From the NCBI RefSeq assembly GCF_900112645.1, contig NZ_FOMO01000014.1, forward strand, positions 25,434 to 89,433: a DNA stretch of 64,000 bases, in the 5' to 3' direction. Origin of the DNA: Phytopseudomonas straminea (GTDB taxonomy: Bacteria > Pseudomonadota > Gammaproteobacteria > Pseudomonadales > Pseudomonadaceae). The notes under the pieces are model-generated. The model was not told where the DNA came from, ran no database searches, and saw only the letters and a list, made by a program, of their open reading frames with translations. A program made the position numbers and the translations under genes. Shown in pieces: positions 45,010 through 52,510 of the stretch (positions within the stretch are counted from its first letter, which is position 1; every line of letters begins with the position of its first letter).

Positions 45010-45027
45010 CTTCAGACTTCGTTAAGG
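45010..45027 (+). promoter_or_regulatory. Direct-repeat regulator box, site 1
   Basis: The two half-sites TTCAGA (45011) and TTAAGG (45022) start 11 bases apart, one helical turn. This is the arrangement used by PmrA/QseB-type OmpR regulators (TTAA-type repeats with 5-base spacing). It is 48 bases before the T_hemolysin gene, and a possible -10 lies at 45037-45042 (GATAGT). The same box is at 51441. Confidence 0.65.
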
Positions 45028-45074
45028 TTCGGCCCCGATAGTGTCTCCAACGCCTAGTCACTGGAGCGCTGTCG

Positions 45075-45752
45075 ATGATCGATACCCAATGGAACCTTGC
45101 CCTGCCGCTGCACATTGGCCCGTATGCCGGGCGCGATCTGTCGCTGTCGCTGGTGCCGCAACAACACGCTGATCGTGAATCGCTGGAGTGGTTCGTGCGC
45201 GAGTGCTTCGCCACTGTGCACCACGCCGACATCCGCCATTTCATGCCTACCCTGATGGCCCTGCGCGATTCGCACGGGACCTTCTGCGCTGCCGCCGGCG
45301 TGCGCACCGCCGACAGCGGCGCGCTGTTTCTCGAGCAGTACCTGCAGCAGCCGATCGAGCGCGTGGTGTCGCGGCTCGCAGGTGCCCCGGTGGAGCGCCA
45401 GCAGATCGTCGAGGTCGGCAATCTGGCCGCGCGCAGTGGCGGCAGCGCCCGACTCATCATCGTGGTTATGACCTGGCTGCTGGCCCATCGCAAGCTCGAC
45501 TGGGTGGTCTTTACCGGCGCCGCTTCGCTGATCAACAGCTTTCAGCGTCTGGGCCTCAACCCGCTGTTGCTCGGTGATGCCGACCCGCAGCGCCTGGGTA
45601 GCGAACAGCACAGCTGGGGCAGTTACTACGCGCAGCGTCCCCAGGTGTTCACCGGCAGCATCCGCGCCGGTCTCGCCCATCTGCAGGTCAGCGGCATGGC
45701 CGCACGCCTGGGCCTGCCGGCCTTCGATATGGAGCAAAGTCATGCAGCCTGA
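45075..45752 (+). CDS. Thermostable-hemolysin-family protein (probably acyltransferase-like)
   Basis: 225 aa, matching the thermostable hemolysin (T_hemolysin) family named after a Vibrio protein. There is no signal peptide. The central block VEVGNLAARSGGSARLIIVVMTWLL and the following WVVFTGAASLINSFQRLGL resemble the acyl-CoA-binding core of GNAT and autoinducer-synthase-like acyltransferases. I therefore read it as an enzyme, not a toxin. It is first in an overlapped operon with an acyl ligase, a diiron protein and a reductase. Its last 11 bases overlap the ligase gene. Confidence 0.78.
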   Translation: MIDTQWNLALPLHIGPYAGRDLSLSLVPQQHADRESLEWFVRECFATVHHADIRHFMPTLMALRDSHGTFCAAAGVRTADSGALFLEQYLQQPIERVVSRLAGAPVERQQIVEVGNLAARSGGSARLIIVVMTWLLAHRKLDWVVFTGAASLINSFQRLGLNPLLLGDADPQRLGSEQHSWGSYYAQRPQVFTGSIRAGLAHLQVSGMAARLGLPAFDMEQSHAA

Positions 45753-47220
45753 ACTGACTGACTTCAAGGCCCTGCTACTGCTGCACGCTCATTGCCAACC
45801 GTCGTGCGCGGCGCTGCGCGACGACAACGGGAGCATCGACTACGCGCAGCTGTGGAGCGAGATCGAAACCCATAAGGCGCTCCTGCTCGCCCAACCCGGC
45901 AAGACCTTCGCGCTGTTGATGAACAACAGCCCGCAGATGCTGCTCTGGGACCTGGCCGCGCTGTTCGCCGGCATTCCCTGCGTGACCCTGCCGCCGTTCT
46001 TCACCTGGGCGCAGACCGCCCATTGCCTGGAGCAGAGCGGCGTCGACCTGCTGCTGACCGACGCGCCGCTGGCCGAGCAACTGGGTGATGCAGGCTTCCG
46101 CCAAGCCGGCGGTTTCTGGGTACGTGAAACCCCGGCCGGCGAATCATTGCCGGCCGGCACCGCCAAGGTTACCTACACCTCGGGGACCACCGGCACCCCC
46201 AAAGGCGTGTGCCTGAGTGCCGAATCCCTGTTGCGTGTGGCCCAGGAACTGTACGCCGCCAGCCGTCCGGCCGCGCCGCGCAATTACCTGGCACTGCTGC
46301 CGCTCGCAGTACTGCTGGAAAACCTCGGCACCTACGCAGCCCTGCTAGCCGGCGCCAGCGTCACCCTGCTGCCACAACCAAGTCTGGGCATCGAAGGCGC
46401 TACCCGGGTCGACTGGCCGCGCCTGCTCGGCCAACTGGTGCGCCAGCAGGCGCAGAGCCTGATCCTGGTGCCGCAGCTGCTGCTCGGCCTCATCATAGCA
46501 GTGGAGCACGGGCAGGTGGACGCCGGGCAATTTCACTTCATTGCGGTCGGCGGTGCGCGGGTCAGCGACGAGCTGCTGGAACGTGCTGCGCAGCTGAATC
46601 TGCCGGTCTACCAGGGCTATGGTCTTTCCGAATGTGCCTCGGTGGTGTGCCTTAACACCCCGGCCTATAACCGCCCTGGCAGCGTCGGGCGCCCCCTTCC
46701 CCATGTCGAGCTGCGCATCGCCGAGGATGGCGAGGTATGGGTACGCGGCTCGGCGCTGCTGGGTTATCTGGGCGACGCGCCATTCAGCAGCGACTGGCTG
46801 GCCACCGGAGATATCGGCGTGCTCGATGCCGACGGTTACCTGTTTCTGAAGGGCCGCAAGAAACATCAGTTCACTACCAGCTTCGGGCGCAACGTCAATC
46901 CGGATTGGGTCGAGGCCGAGCTGACCCAACGCGGGGTGATCGCCCAGGCCTTCGTCCACGGTGAAGCCATGGACCACAACATCGCGCTGCTCTGGCCGCT
47001 CGACCCGCAGTGCAGCGACGAGGCCCTGGAGAACAGCGTTGCCTGGGCCAACATCGAACTGCCTGACTATGCACGGGTGCACCAGTGGCAGCGCTTGCCC
47101 GAACCCTTCACCCCTGCCAACGGCCTGCTCACCAGCAACGGCCGACTGCGCCGCGAGGCCATTCTGGCCCGCTACGCCCATCGTTTTTCCACCCCAGTTG
47201 CCCAAAAGGAGCAGCCATGA
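45742..47220 (+). CDS. AMP-dependent acyl synthetase/ligase
   Basis: 492-aa adenylate-forming enzyme. Core motifs are A3 YTSGTTGTPKG near residue 138, A5 YQGYGLSE near 290 and the A7-like TGDIG near 353. The C-terminal A10 motif reads LTSNGRLRREAI, where the catalytic lysine of most family members is replaced by arginine, so the adenylation step may be altered. It should activate a fatty or aryl acid for the neighbouring enzymes. Its stop overlaps the next start (ATGA). Carboxylate substrate unknown. Confidence 0.87.
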   Translation: MQPELTDFKALLLLHAHCQPSCAALRDDNGSIDYAQLWSEIETHKALLLAQPGKTFALLMNNSPQMLLWDLAALFAGIPCVTLPPFFTWAQTAHCLEQSGVDLLLTDAPLAEQLGDAGFRQAGGFWVRETPAGESLPAGTAKVTYTSGTTGTPKGVCLSAESLLRVAQELYAASRPAAPRNYLALLPLAVLLENLGTYAALLAGASVTLLPQPSLGIEGATRVDWPRLLGQLVRQQAQSLILVPQLLLGLIIAVEHGQVDAGQFHFIAVGGARVSDELLERAAQLNLPVYQGYGLSECASVVCLNTPAYNRPGSVGRPLPHVELRIAEDGEVWVRGSALLGYLGDAPFSSDWLATGDIGVLDADGYLFLKGRKKHQFTTSFGRNVNPDWVEAELTQRGVIAQAFVHGEAMDHNIALLWPLDPQCSDEALENSVAWANIELPDYARVHQWQRLPEPFTPANGLLTSNGRLRREAILARYAHRFSTPVAQKEQP

Positions 47221-47903
47221 ATTTCTTCGACGAACTGCAGAACACCACCACCGCAGAGCGCCAAGCGCTGTTCGCCACGCCGGTGATCCGCGACGCCCTG
47301 GCCGGCCAGGTGAGCCTGGAGGGCTATCGCGCCTTCCTGACGCAGGCCTACTACCACGTGCGCCATACCGTGCCGCTGATGATGGCCTGCGGCGCGCGCC
47401 TGCCGGCACGCCTGGAATGGCTGCGCGGCGCGGTGTGCGAGTACATCGAGGAGGAGTATGGCCACGAGCAGTGGATCCTCAATGACATCCGCGTGTGCGG
47501 TGGTGATGCTGAGCAGGTACGCGATGGCCAGCCATCTCTTCCCATCGAGCTGATGGTCAGTTTTCTCTACGACCTGATCGCCCGCGGCAATCCGGTCGGC
47601 CTGTTCGGCATGGTCAACGTGCTTGAGGGCACCAGCATCGCCCTGGCCACTCAAGCCGCCGGCGCCATACGTGAAGGCCTGCAGCTGCCGCCTACGGCAT
47701 TCAGTTACCTGGCTTCCCACGGTTCGTTGGACATCGGCCACATGGACACCTATCGCAGCCTGATGAACCGCCTCGACGACCGCGCCGACCAGTTGGCAGT
47801 GATCCACGCCAGCAAGGTGGTCTACCAACTCTACGCTGAAATGTTCCGCGGCCTGCCACGCCTTGAAACGGCTCATCGGGAGACCCGCCATGCGGCTGTC
47901 TGA
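47217..47903 (+). CDS. TenA/haem-oxygenase-like diiron protein
   Basis: 228 aa, all-helical. Candidate iron ligands typical of haem-oxygenase-like diiron oxidases are E80 and H83 (EEEYGHEQW), E137 (NVLEGTS), H168, D172 and H175 (SHGSLDIGHMD). This differs from thiaminase TenA, which needs a catalytic cysteine. Relatives such as UndA oxidise fatty acids; others act on amino acids. In this operon it follows an acyl ligase and precedes a reductase, so oxidation or decarboxylation of an activated acid is plausible. Often annotated only as a TenA-like or iron-containing redox enzyme. Confidence 0.78.
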   Translation: MNFFDELQNTTTAERQALFATPVIRDALAGQVSLEGYRAFLTQAYYHVRHTVPLMMACGARLPARLEWLRGAVCEYIEEEYGHEQWILNDIRVCGGDAEQVRDGQPSLPIELMVSFLYDLIARGNPVGLFGMVNVLEGTSIALATQAAGAIREGLQLPPTAFSYLASHGSLDIGHMDTYRSLMNRLDDRADQLAVIHASKVVYQLYAEMFRGLPRLETAHRETRHAAV

Positions 47904-48693
47904 TTGCCGGGTGGTGCTTACCGGCGCCAGCGGTGGCATCGGCATGGCACTCGCCGAACAGCTGTGCGCCGAGGGTGCCCAGGTGCTGGCCGTAACGCGC
48001 CAGCCCCAGGTGCTCGAAGCCCTGCAGCGCCAGTACCCACAGCGCATCCACCCGGTGGAGGCGGACCTGCGTGACGCCGCCGGCCGCCACGCCGTGCTCG
48101 ATGCCGCGCGGCGCATGGGCGGCGTCAACCTGCTGCTCAACGCCGCCGGAGTCAACCGCTTCGCGCTGTTCGAGCAGGTCGATGACGAGCAGATCGACGA
48201 CCTCCTGACCGTAAACCTCATTGCCACCCTGCAGCTGACCCGCGCCCTGCTGCCGACCTTGCGCAATCAGCCCCATGCGCTGATCGTCAACGTCGGTTCC
48301 ACCTACGGCTCCATCGGCTATCCGGGCTACGCGGTGTATTGCGCCAGCAAATTCGCCCTGCGTGGTTTCTCCGAAGCGCTGCGCCGCGAACTGGCCGACA
48401 CCGAGGTCGATGTGCTCTACGTGGCGCCCCGGGCGACCCGCACCGGCATGAACAGCAGCGCCGCCATGGCCCTCAACGAGGCGCTCAACAGCCGCATTGA
48501 CGAGCCCCAGCGCGTGGCCATGCAGGTGACCAGCGCCATCGAGCGCAATCTGGCCGAGCTCTATCTGGGCTGGCCGGAAAAACTTCTGGTACGCCTCAAC
48601 GGCTTGCTGCCGGGCCTGGTCGACCGGGCGATCCGCAAACAACTGCCGATCATCCGCCGTTTTATCCACTCCACCGAGATGCCTCCACGATGA
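47890..48693 (+). CDS. Short-chain dehydrogenase/reductase
   Basis: 267 aa. The cofactor motif is TGASGGIG near residue 11, the NNAG-type loop reads NAAGV near 88, the catalytic serine is in NVGSTYGSIGYPG, and the YxxxK is YCASK. The C-terminal extension (KLLVRLNGLLPGLVDRAIRKQ) is like membrane-associated fatty-acyl reductases. It starts inside the 3' end of the diiron gene (14-base overlap), so translation is coupled. Likely reduces a ketone or aldehyde made by the upstream enzymes. Confidence 0.87.
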   Translation: MRLSDCRVVLTGASGGIGMALAEQLCAEGAQVLAVTRQPQVLEALQRQYPQRIHPVEADLRDAAGRHAVLDAARRMGGVNLLLNAAGVNRFALFEQVDDEQIDDLLTVNLIATLQLTRALLPTLRNQPHALIVNVGSTYGSIGYPGYAVYCASKFALRGFSEALRRELADTEVDVLYVAPRATRTGMNSSAAMALNEALNSRIDEPQRVAMQVTSAIERNLAELYLGWPEKLLVRLNGLLPGLVDRAIRKQLPIIRRFIHSTEMPPR

Positions 48694-49346
48694 AAAAGAC
48701 GCTGCTTCATCTCACTTTGGCCCTTGCCGCCCTGAGTGCACAAACCGGCGCCTGGGCGCTGGACGCCGCCGGTACCCAGCAACTGCAGGCCATTCAGCAA
48801 CGCTGGGCGCAGATCCAGTACGACACCCCGGATGACCGCAAGGAGGCCGAGTTCGAGAAGCTGGCGGTGCAGGCCGAAGCCTTCACAGCCGCCGAACCGA
48901 AAGCCGCCGAAGCGTGGATCTGGAAAGGCATCGTCACCAGTAGCTGGGCCGGTGCTCAGGGTGGCCTCGGTGCGCTGGGCAAGGTCAAGCAGTCGCGCAG
49001 CGATCTGGAAAAGGCCCTGCAGCTCGACCCCGACGCCCTGCAAGGCTCGGCCTACACCAGCCTGGCGGCGCTATACGACCGGGTGCCCGGTTGGCCCATC
49101 GGTTTCGGCGATGCCAAGAAGGCCGATGAGCTACTGCGTCAGGCCCTGCTGATCAACCCGAACGGCATCGACAGCCTGTATTTCTGGGGTGATCATCTGG
49201 CCCGCGAAGGCAAATATGCCGAAGCCAAGCAAGCATTGCTCAAAGCTCAGCAGGCCGCGCCACGCCCGGGTCGAGAACTGGCCGACCAAGGACGTCAGCG
49301 CGAGATATCTGCTTTACTCAACGACGTCGAGCGCAAGATCGATTGA
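48690..49346 (+). CDS. Exported TPR protein
   Basis: 218 aa with a signal peptide (residues 1-23, cut near WALDAA). The rest is helical with TPR-like pairs, including ADELLRQALLINPNGIDSLYFWGDHLAREGKYAEAKQALLKAQQAAP near 145-190. Periplasmic scaffold or chaperone of unknown role. The start overlaps the SDR stop by four bases (ATGA), tying it to the operon. The conserved WxGIVTSSWAGAQGGLGALG stretch is distinctive. Confidence 0.78.
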   Translation: MKKTLLHLTLALAALSAQTGAWALDAAGTQQLQAIQQRWAQIQYDTPDDRKEAEFEKLAVQAEAFTAAEPKAAEAWIWKGIVTSSWAGAQGGLGALGKVKQSRSDLEKALQLDPDALQGSAYTSLAALYDRVPGWPIGFGDAKKADELLRQALLINPNGIDSLYFWGDHLAREGKYAEAKQALLKAQQAAPRPGRELADQGRQREISALLNDVERKID

Positions 49347-49384
49347 TACCTCCATTGATGGAAGTTGGCTGATTAAGGACACGC

Positions 49385-50041
49385 ATGCGACTGCTCCTGG
49401 TTGAAGACGATATCCCCCTTGGCGAGGGCCTGCGTAACGGGTTGCAAGCCGAGGGTTACACCGTCGACTGGCTATACGACGGCGCCAGCGCGGCGCATGC
49501 CCTGCTCAGCGAAACCTTCGACCTGTTGGTTCTAGACCTGGGCCTGCCGCGCCTTAGCGGCATCCAGGTATTGCAGCAGCTGCGCAAGAACGGCTCGCAG
49601 CTTCCGGTGCTGATTCTCACCGCCCGGGACGAACCTCGTGATCGCGTCGCCGGGCTGGACGCCGGCGCCGACGATTACCTGGCCAAACCATTCGACCTCA
49701 ACGAACTCAAGGCGCGTATCCGTGCCCTGTTGCGCCGCAGCGCAGGGCGTGGCCAGGCGCTGGTCGAACACGCTGGTATCACCCTCAACCCCGCTAGCCA
49801 GCAGGTGCAATACCAAGGCAACCCCGTTGCGCTGACGCCCAAGGAATACCTGCTGCTGCACGAGCTGCTGGCGCATCCGGGCAAGGTGTTCACCCGCGAG
49901 CGCCTCGTACAGCTGCTCTACGGCTGGGACGAGGAAGCGGAAAGCAACACCCTGGAGGTACACATCTCGCATCTGCGCAAGAAGCTGTTCAGCGAGCTGA
50001 TCAAAACCGTACGCGGCATCGGCTACCTGGTGGAGGCCTGA
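49385..50041 (+). CDS. OmpR-family response regulator (QseB/PmrA-like)
   Basis: 218 aa. Receiver domain 1-115 with D51 in LVLDLGLP and the switch residues T and K (ILTARD, AKPF). The winged-helix domain (about 125-218) has TPKEYLLLHELLAHPGKVFTRERL and LEVHISHLRKKL. Close to the QseB/PmrA group, whose binding sites are direct repeats of TTAAG type. Such boxes lie before the first gene of this operon and before cytochrome b561. One base separates it from the kinase gene. Confidence 0.9.
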   Translation: MRLLLVEDDIPLGEGLRNGLQAEGYTVDWLYDGASAAHALLSETFDLLVLDLGLPRLSGIQVLQQLRKNGSQLPVLILTARDEPRDRVAGLDAGADDYLAKPFDLNELKARIRALLRRSAGRGQALVEHAGITLNPASQQVQYQGNPVALTPKEYLLLHELLAHPGKVFTRERLVQLLYGWDEEAESNTLEVHISHLRKKLFSELIKTVRGIGYLVEA

Positions 50042-50042
50042 G

Positions 50043-51422
50043 ATGACTTCACTGCGTCGCCGCACACTGGTCTTGGTACTGGGCCTGTTGTTGCTCGGTA
50101 CCCTGACCATCAGCCTTTACAATTTTCACGACAGCCGCCATGAAATCGGCGAGATTTACGATGCCCAGCTGGCGCAGAGTGCACGGCTGTTACAGGGCGC
50201 CATCCGCGCCCAACTGCCGGACGAGCAGCGCCAGGCGCTGTATCGCGCCTTCAATGCGGCCCTGAGCCAGGCTGGCAACCACCGCATCGGCCACCCCTAT
50301 GAAGGAAAGATGGCCTTTCAGGTGTGGGACAAAGAGGGCAACAGCCTGATTCGCTCCTCCAGCGCACCGGCATTCGAGCGCCCGCTGACCACCCCCGGGT
50401 TTTCCGATCAGCGCCTCTACGACGTCAACTGGCACGGTTTTCTGCTACCTGATGAACGCCACGGTCTGCTGATCTGGGTCGGTGAGCGCGAGGATGTGCG
50501 CCAGGACCTGGTCAATCGCATCGTGCGCCACACCCTGATCCCCAATCTGATCGGCATCATCGTGCTCTCTGCGCTGATCTGGCTGGCCATCGGCTGGGGC
50601 CTGCGGCCCTTGCAGAACATGGCGCAGATCATCCGCAAACGTCACGGCGGCTCTCTTGAACCGCTGCAACTGACACCCCTGCCCCGTGAGTTGGAACCCA
50701 TGCAGGCGGCGCTCAATCGGCTGCTCTCGCAGATCGAGCAGTTGCTGCAGCGCGAACGGCGCTTTATCGGCGATGCCGCCCACGAAATGCGCACGCCCCT
50801 GGCGACCTTGCGCATCCATGCCCAGAACGCCCTGCAGGCCACCCAGGCCGAACCACGAGACAAAGCCCTGAACCATCTGGTTGGCGGCGTTGACCGCCTG
50901 ACCCGGGTGGTCAACCAATTGTTGACCCTTGCCCGCGTCGAGCCGGAAATCGCCCGCCAGGCCTGGCAACCCGTGGACCTGGAAAGTACCGCTCGCGAGA
51001 CGCTGGTAGAGCTCACCCCGTGGATGCTCGGCAGGGGCCTGGAGCTGGCCCTGGACGTGAAGCCCGGCAGTTACCTGATTCACGGCAATGCGCAGCTGGT
51101 CGCAATTGCCCTGCAGAATCTGGTCACCAACGCCGCCAACTTCTCGCCGCAAGGCGCCGAGGTAGAGGTAACTCTAGCGGCCGACGACGAACAGCAAGTC
51201 AGCCTCAGCGTGCGAGATCACGGCCCGGGCATCGACGAACAGAAAATGGAGCGGCTGTTCGAGCGTTTCTACAGCCGCGACAACCCTGGCGGTGCCGGTC
51301 TGGGCCTGTCCATCGTGGAGATGATCGCCAGTCATCTGGGCGGTCGTATCAGCCTGAGCAATCACCCTGACGGCGGCCTGCTCGCGACCCTGACATTCGC
51401 ACGCCATTTGGAGGTGACCTGA
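50043..51422 (+). CDS. Sensor histidine kinase (QseC/PmrB-like)
   Basis: 459 aa. Membrane helix 1 is at residues 8-28, and a periplasmic sensor of about 130 residues follows. Helix 2 is near 168-190, then HAMP, then the dimerisation helix with the phosphorylated histidine in DAAHEMRTPLATLR. The ATPase domain has N (NLVTNAANFSP), DHGPGID and GGAGLGLSIV boxes. It pairs with the preceding regulator. The ligand is unknown; QseC relatives sense catecholamines or metals. Confidence 0.9.
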   Translation: MTSLRRRTLVLVLGLLLLGTLTISLYNFHDSRHEIGEIYDAQLAQSARLLQGAIRAQLPDEQRQALYRAFNAALSQAGNHRIGHPYEGKMAFQVWDKEGNSLIRSSSAPAFERPLTTPGFSDQRLYDVNWHGFLLPDERHGLLIWVGEREDVRQDLVNRIVRHTLIPNLIGIIVLSALIWLAIGWGLRPLQNMAQIIRKRHGGSLEPLQLTPLPRELEPMQAALNRLLSQIEQLLQRERRFIGDAAHEMRTPLATLRIHAQNALQATQAEPRDKALNHLVGGVDRLTRVVNQLLTLARVEPEIARQAWQPVDLESTARETLVELTPWMLGRGLELALDVKPGSYLIHGNAQLVAIALQNLVTNAANFSPQGAEVEVTLAADDEQQVSLSVRDHGPGIDEQKMERLFERFYSRDNPGGAGLGLSIVEMIASHLGGRISLSNHPDGGLLATLTFARHLEVT

Positions 51423-51440
51423 AGGCCGAGCACCGTGCTT

Positions 51441-51458
51441 CTTCAGACTCCCTTAAGG
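51441..51458 (+). promoter_or_regulatory. Direct-repeat regulator box, site 2
   Basis: CTTCAGACTCCCTTAAGG has the same half-sites TTCAGA and TTAAGG with the same 11-base period as the box at 45010. It lies 68 bases before cytochrome b561 and 18 bases after the kinase stop. A -10-like ACTATT is at 51471-51476. Confidence 0.65.
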
Positions 51459-51525
51459 CAATTCACCAAAACTATTTCCACAAGGCCGGACAAGGTTGTC
51501 CGGCCAGTCACTCGCAGAGGTCGAC

Positions 51526-52089
51526 ATGAACCAACACAACAGCTCATCGCCCCGGCAACTCTCAACTGGCCAGGCCACCTATAGCGCAGCCAGTCGTCAT
51601 CTGCACTGGCTGATGGCCGCGCTGGTGGTACTCGCCTACATATTGATCAACGGTCGTGGCTGGTTTGAAAAAGGCAGCGCCCTGCGTACGCTGTTTGTCC
51701 AGGGCCACTTCTGGGTAGGCTTGCTGGTTCTGGCATTGGTACTACCGCGCCTGCTGGCGCGCTTCTCCAAGCCGGTGCCAGCGATCGAGCCGCCCCTCAG
51801 CCCGATGATCAACCTGTTCTCCAAGCTGACCCACGTAGCGCTCTATGCTTTCCTACTGTTGCAACCGCTGATGGGCGTACTGGTGGTCCTGCTCGAGCGC
51901 GGCGGCATCCCCTTGGGCAGCATGATGGTGCCCTCGCCTTTCGCACTCGACAAAGCGCTGGCCCACAATATCGAGGAGCTGCACGTGCTGGTCGGCACCG
52001 CGTTCTACTACGTGATCGCCCTGCATATCGCCGCGGCGCTCTGGCACCACTTCGCACGCCGCGACAACGTGCTCAAACGCATGCTGTAG
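51526..52089 (+). CDS. Cytochrome b561
   Basis: 187 aa, four membrane helices of the prokaryotic cytochrome b561 type. Histidines likely to bind haem b are in SRHLHWLMAAL, GHFWVG, EELHVL and LHIAAALWHH. Such proteins move electrons from quinol to acceptors such as superoxide or partner oxidases. It shares the regulator box with the upstream operon, so it may feed electrons to that pathway, perhaps to the diiron enzyme. Start at MNQHNSSSPRQ follows GAGG. Confidence 0.9.
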   Translation: MNQHNSSSPRQLSTGQATYSAASRHLHWLMAALVVLAYILINGRGWFEKGSALRTLFVQGHFWVGLLVLALVLPRLLARFSKPVPAIEPPLSPMINLFSKLTHVALYAFLLLQPLMGVLVVLLERGGIPLGSMMVPSPFALDKALAHNIEELHVLVGTAFYYVIALHIAAALWHHFARRDNVLKRML

Positions 52090-52510
52090 ACGGGTTGCAA
52101 AGGGCTGAGAGGTAGTCTGGCGGCCCTGAGTCAGATTAAAAAAATATGTATTCTTTATGCACCAACTGTTGTTTCTGGATCGATTTTGGCGGTAAATCGC
52201 GTCCAGATATTTCAGGTGGCGGGATCGACGCCTGGGCAAGCAGCGTAAAAAGCAGATCCGTGAGCCAAATCGGCTCGCGCTGCGCAGGCGCTTGCTGACC
52301 CTCGTGGTACCCCGCCCGCATCGAGTGCACGCTGCCAGGTCTTGCCTGGCAGCGTGCCTTGGCTTTCGACGGGTAGAGAGCATCGCAGGCATGGCACACC
52401 GCTTTAGTGCTCACTCCACGACTGCCGGCTGTCAGGCCATACAATCGGTCGACAACGCCCTGCGTTGCCTGGAACAACCCACTTTTTCCTTGAGCCAGAC
52501 GTAACCCCCC
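52090..52510. other. 421-base non-coding gap with a perfect hairpin at 52327-52357
   Basis: No open frame here has family character. It contains a perfect 13-base inverted repeat, GCACGCTGCCAGG/CCTGGCAGCGTGC, with loop TCTTG. No T run follows, so it is not a classical terminator. Base composition near 52130-52200 is AT-rich compared with the flanks, perhaps a remnant or the pit control region. Confidence 0.5.

Noticed and set aside
45075..45752. A secreted hemolysin toxin
   Set aside because: The protein has no signal peptide and resembles an acyl-CoA-dependent enzyme; the operon is metabolic. The toxin name comes from the family label only.
49360..49384. Third copy of the TTCAGA/TTAAGG box before the response regulator
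   Set aside because: Only one half (TTAAGG) is present at the wrong spacing, and it coincides with the ribosome-binding site.
52136..52477. 113-aa minus-strand frame in the gap before pit
   Set aside because: It has no family character and no ribosome-binding site, and it crosses the perfect hairpin.
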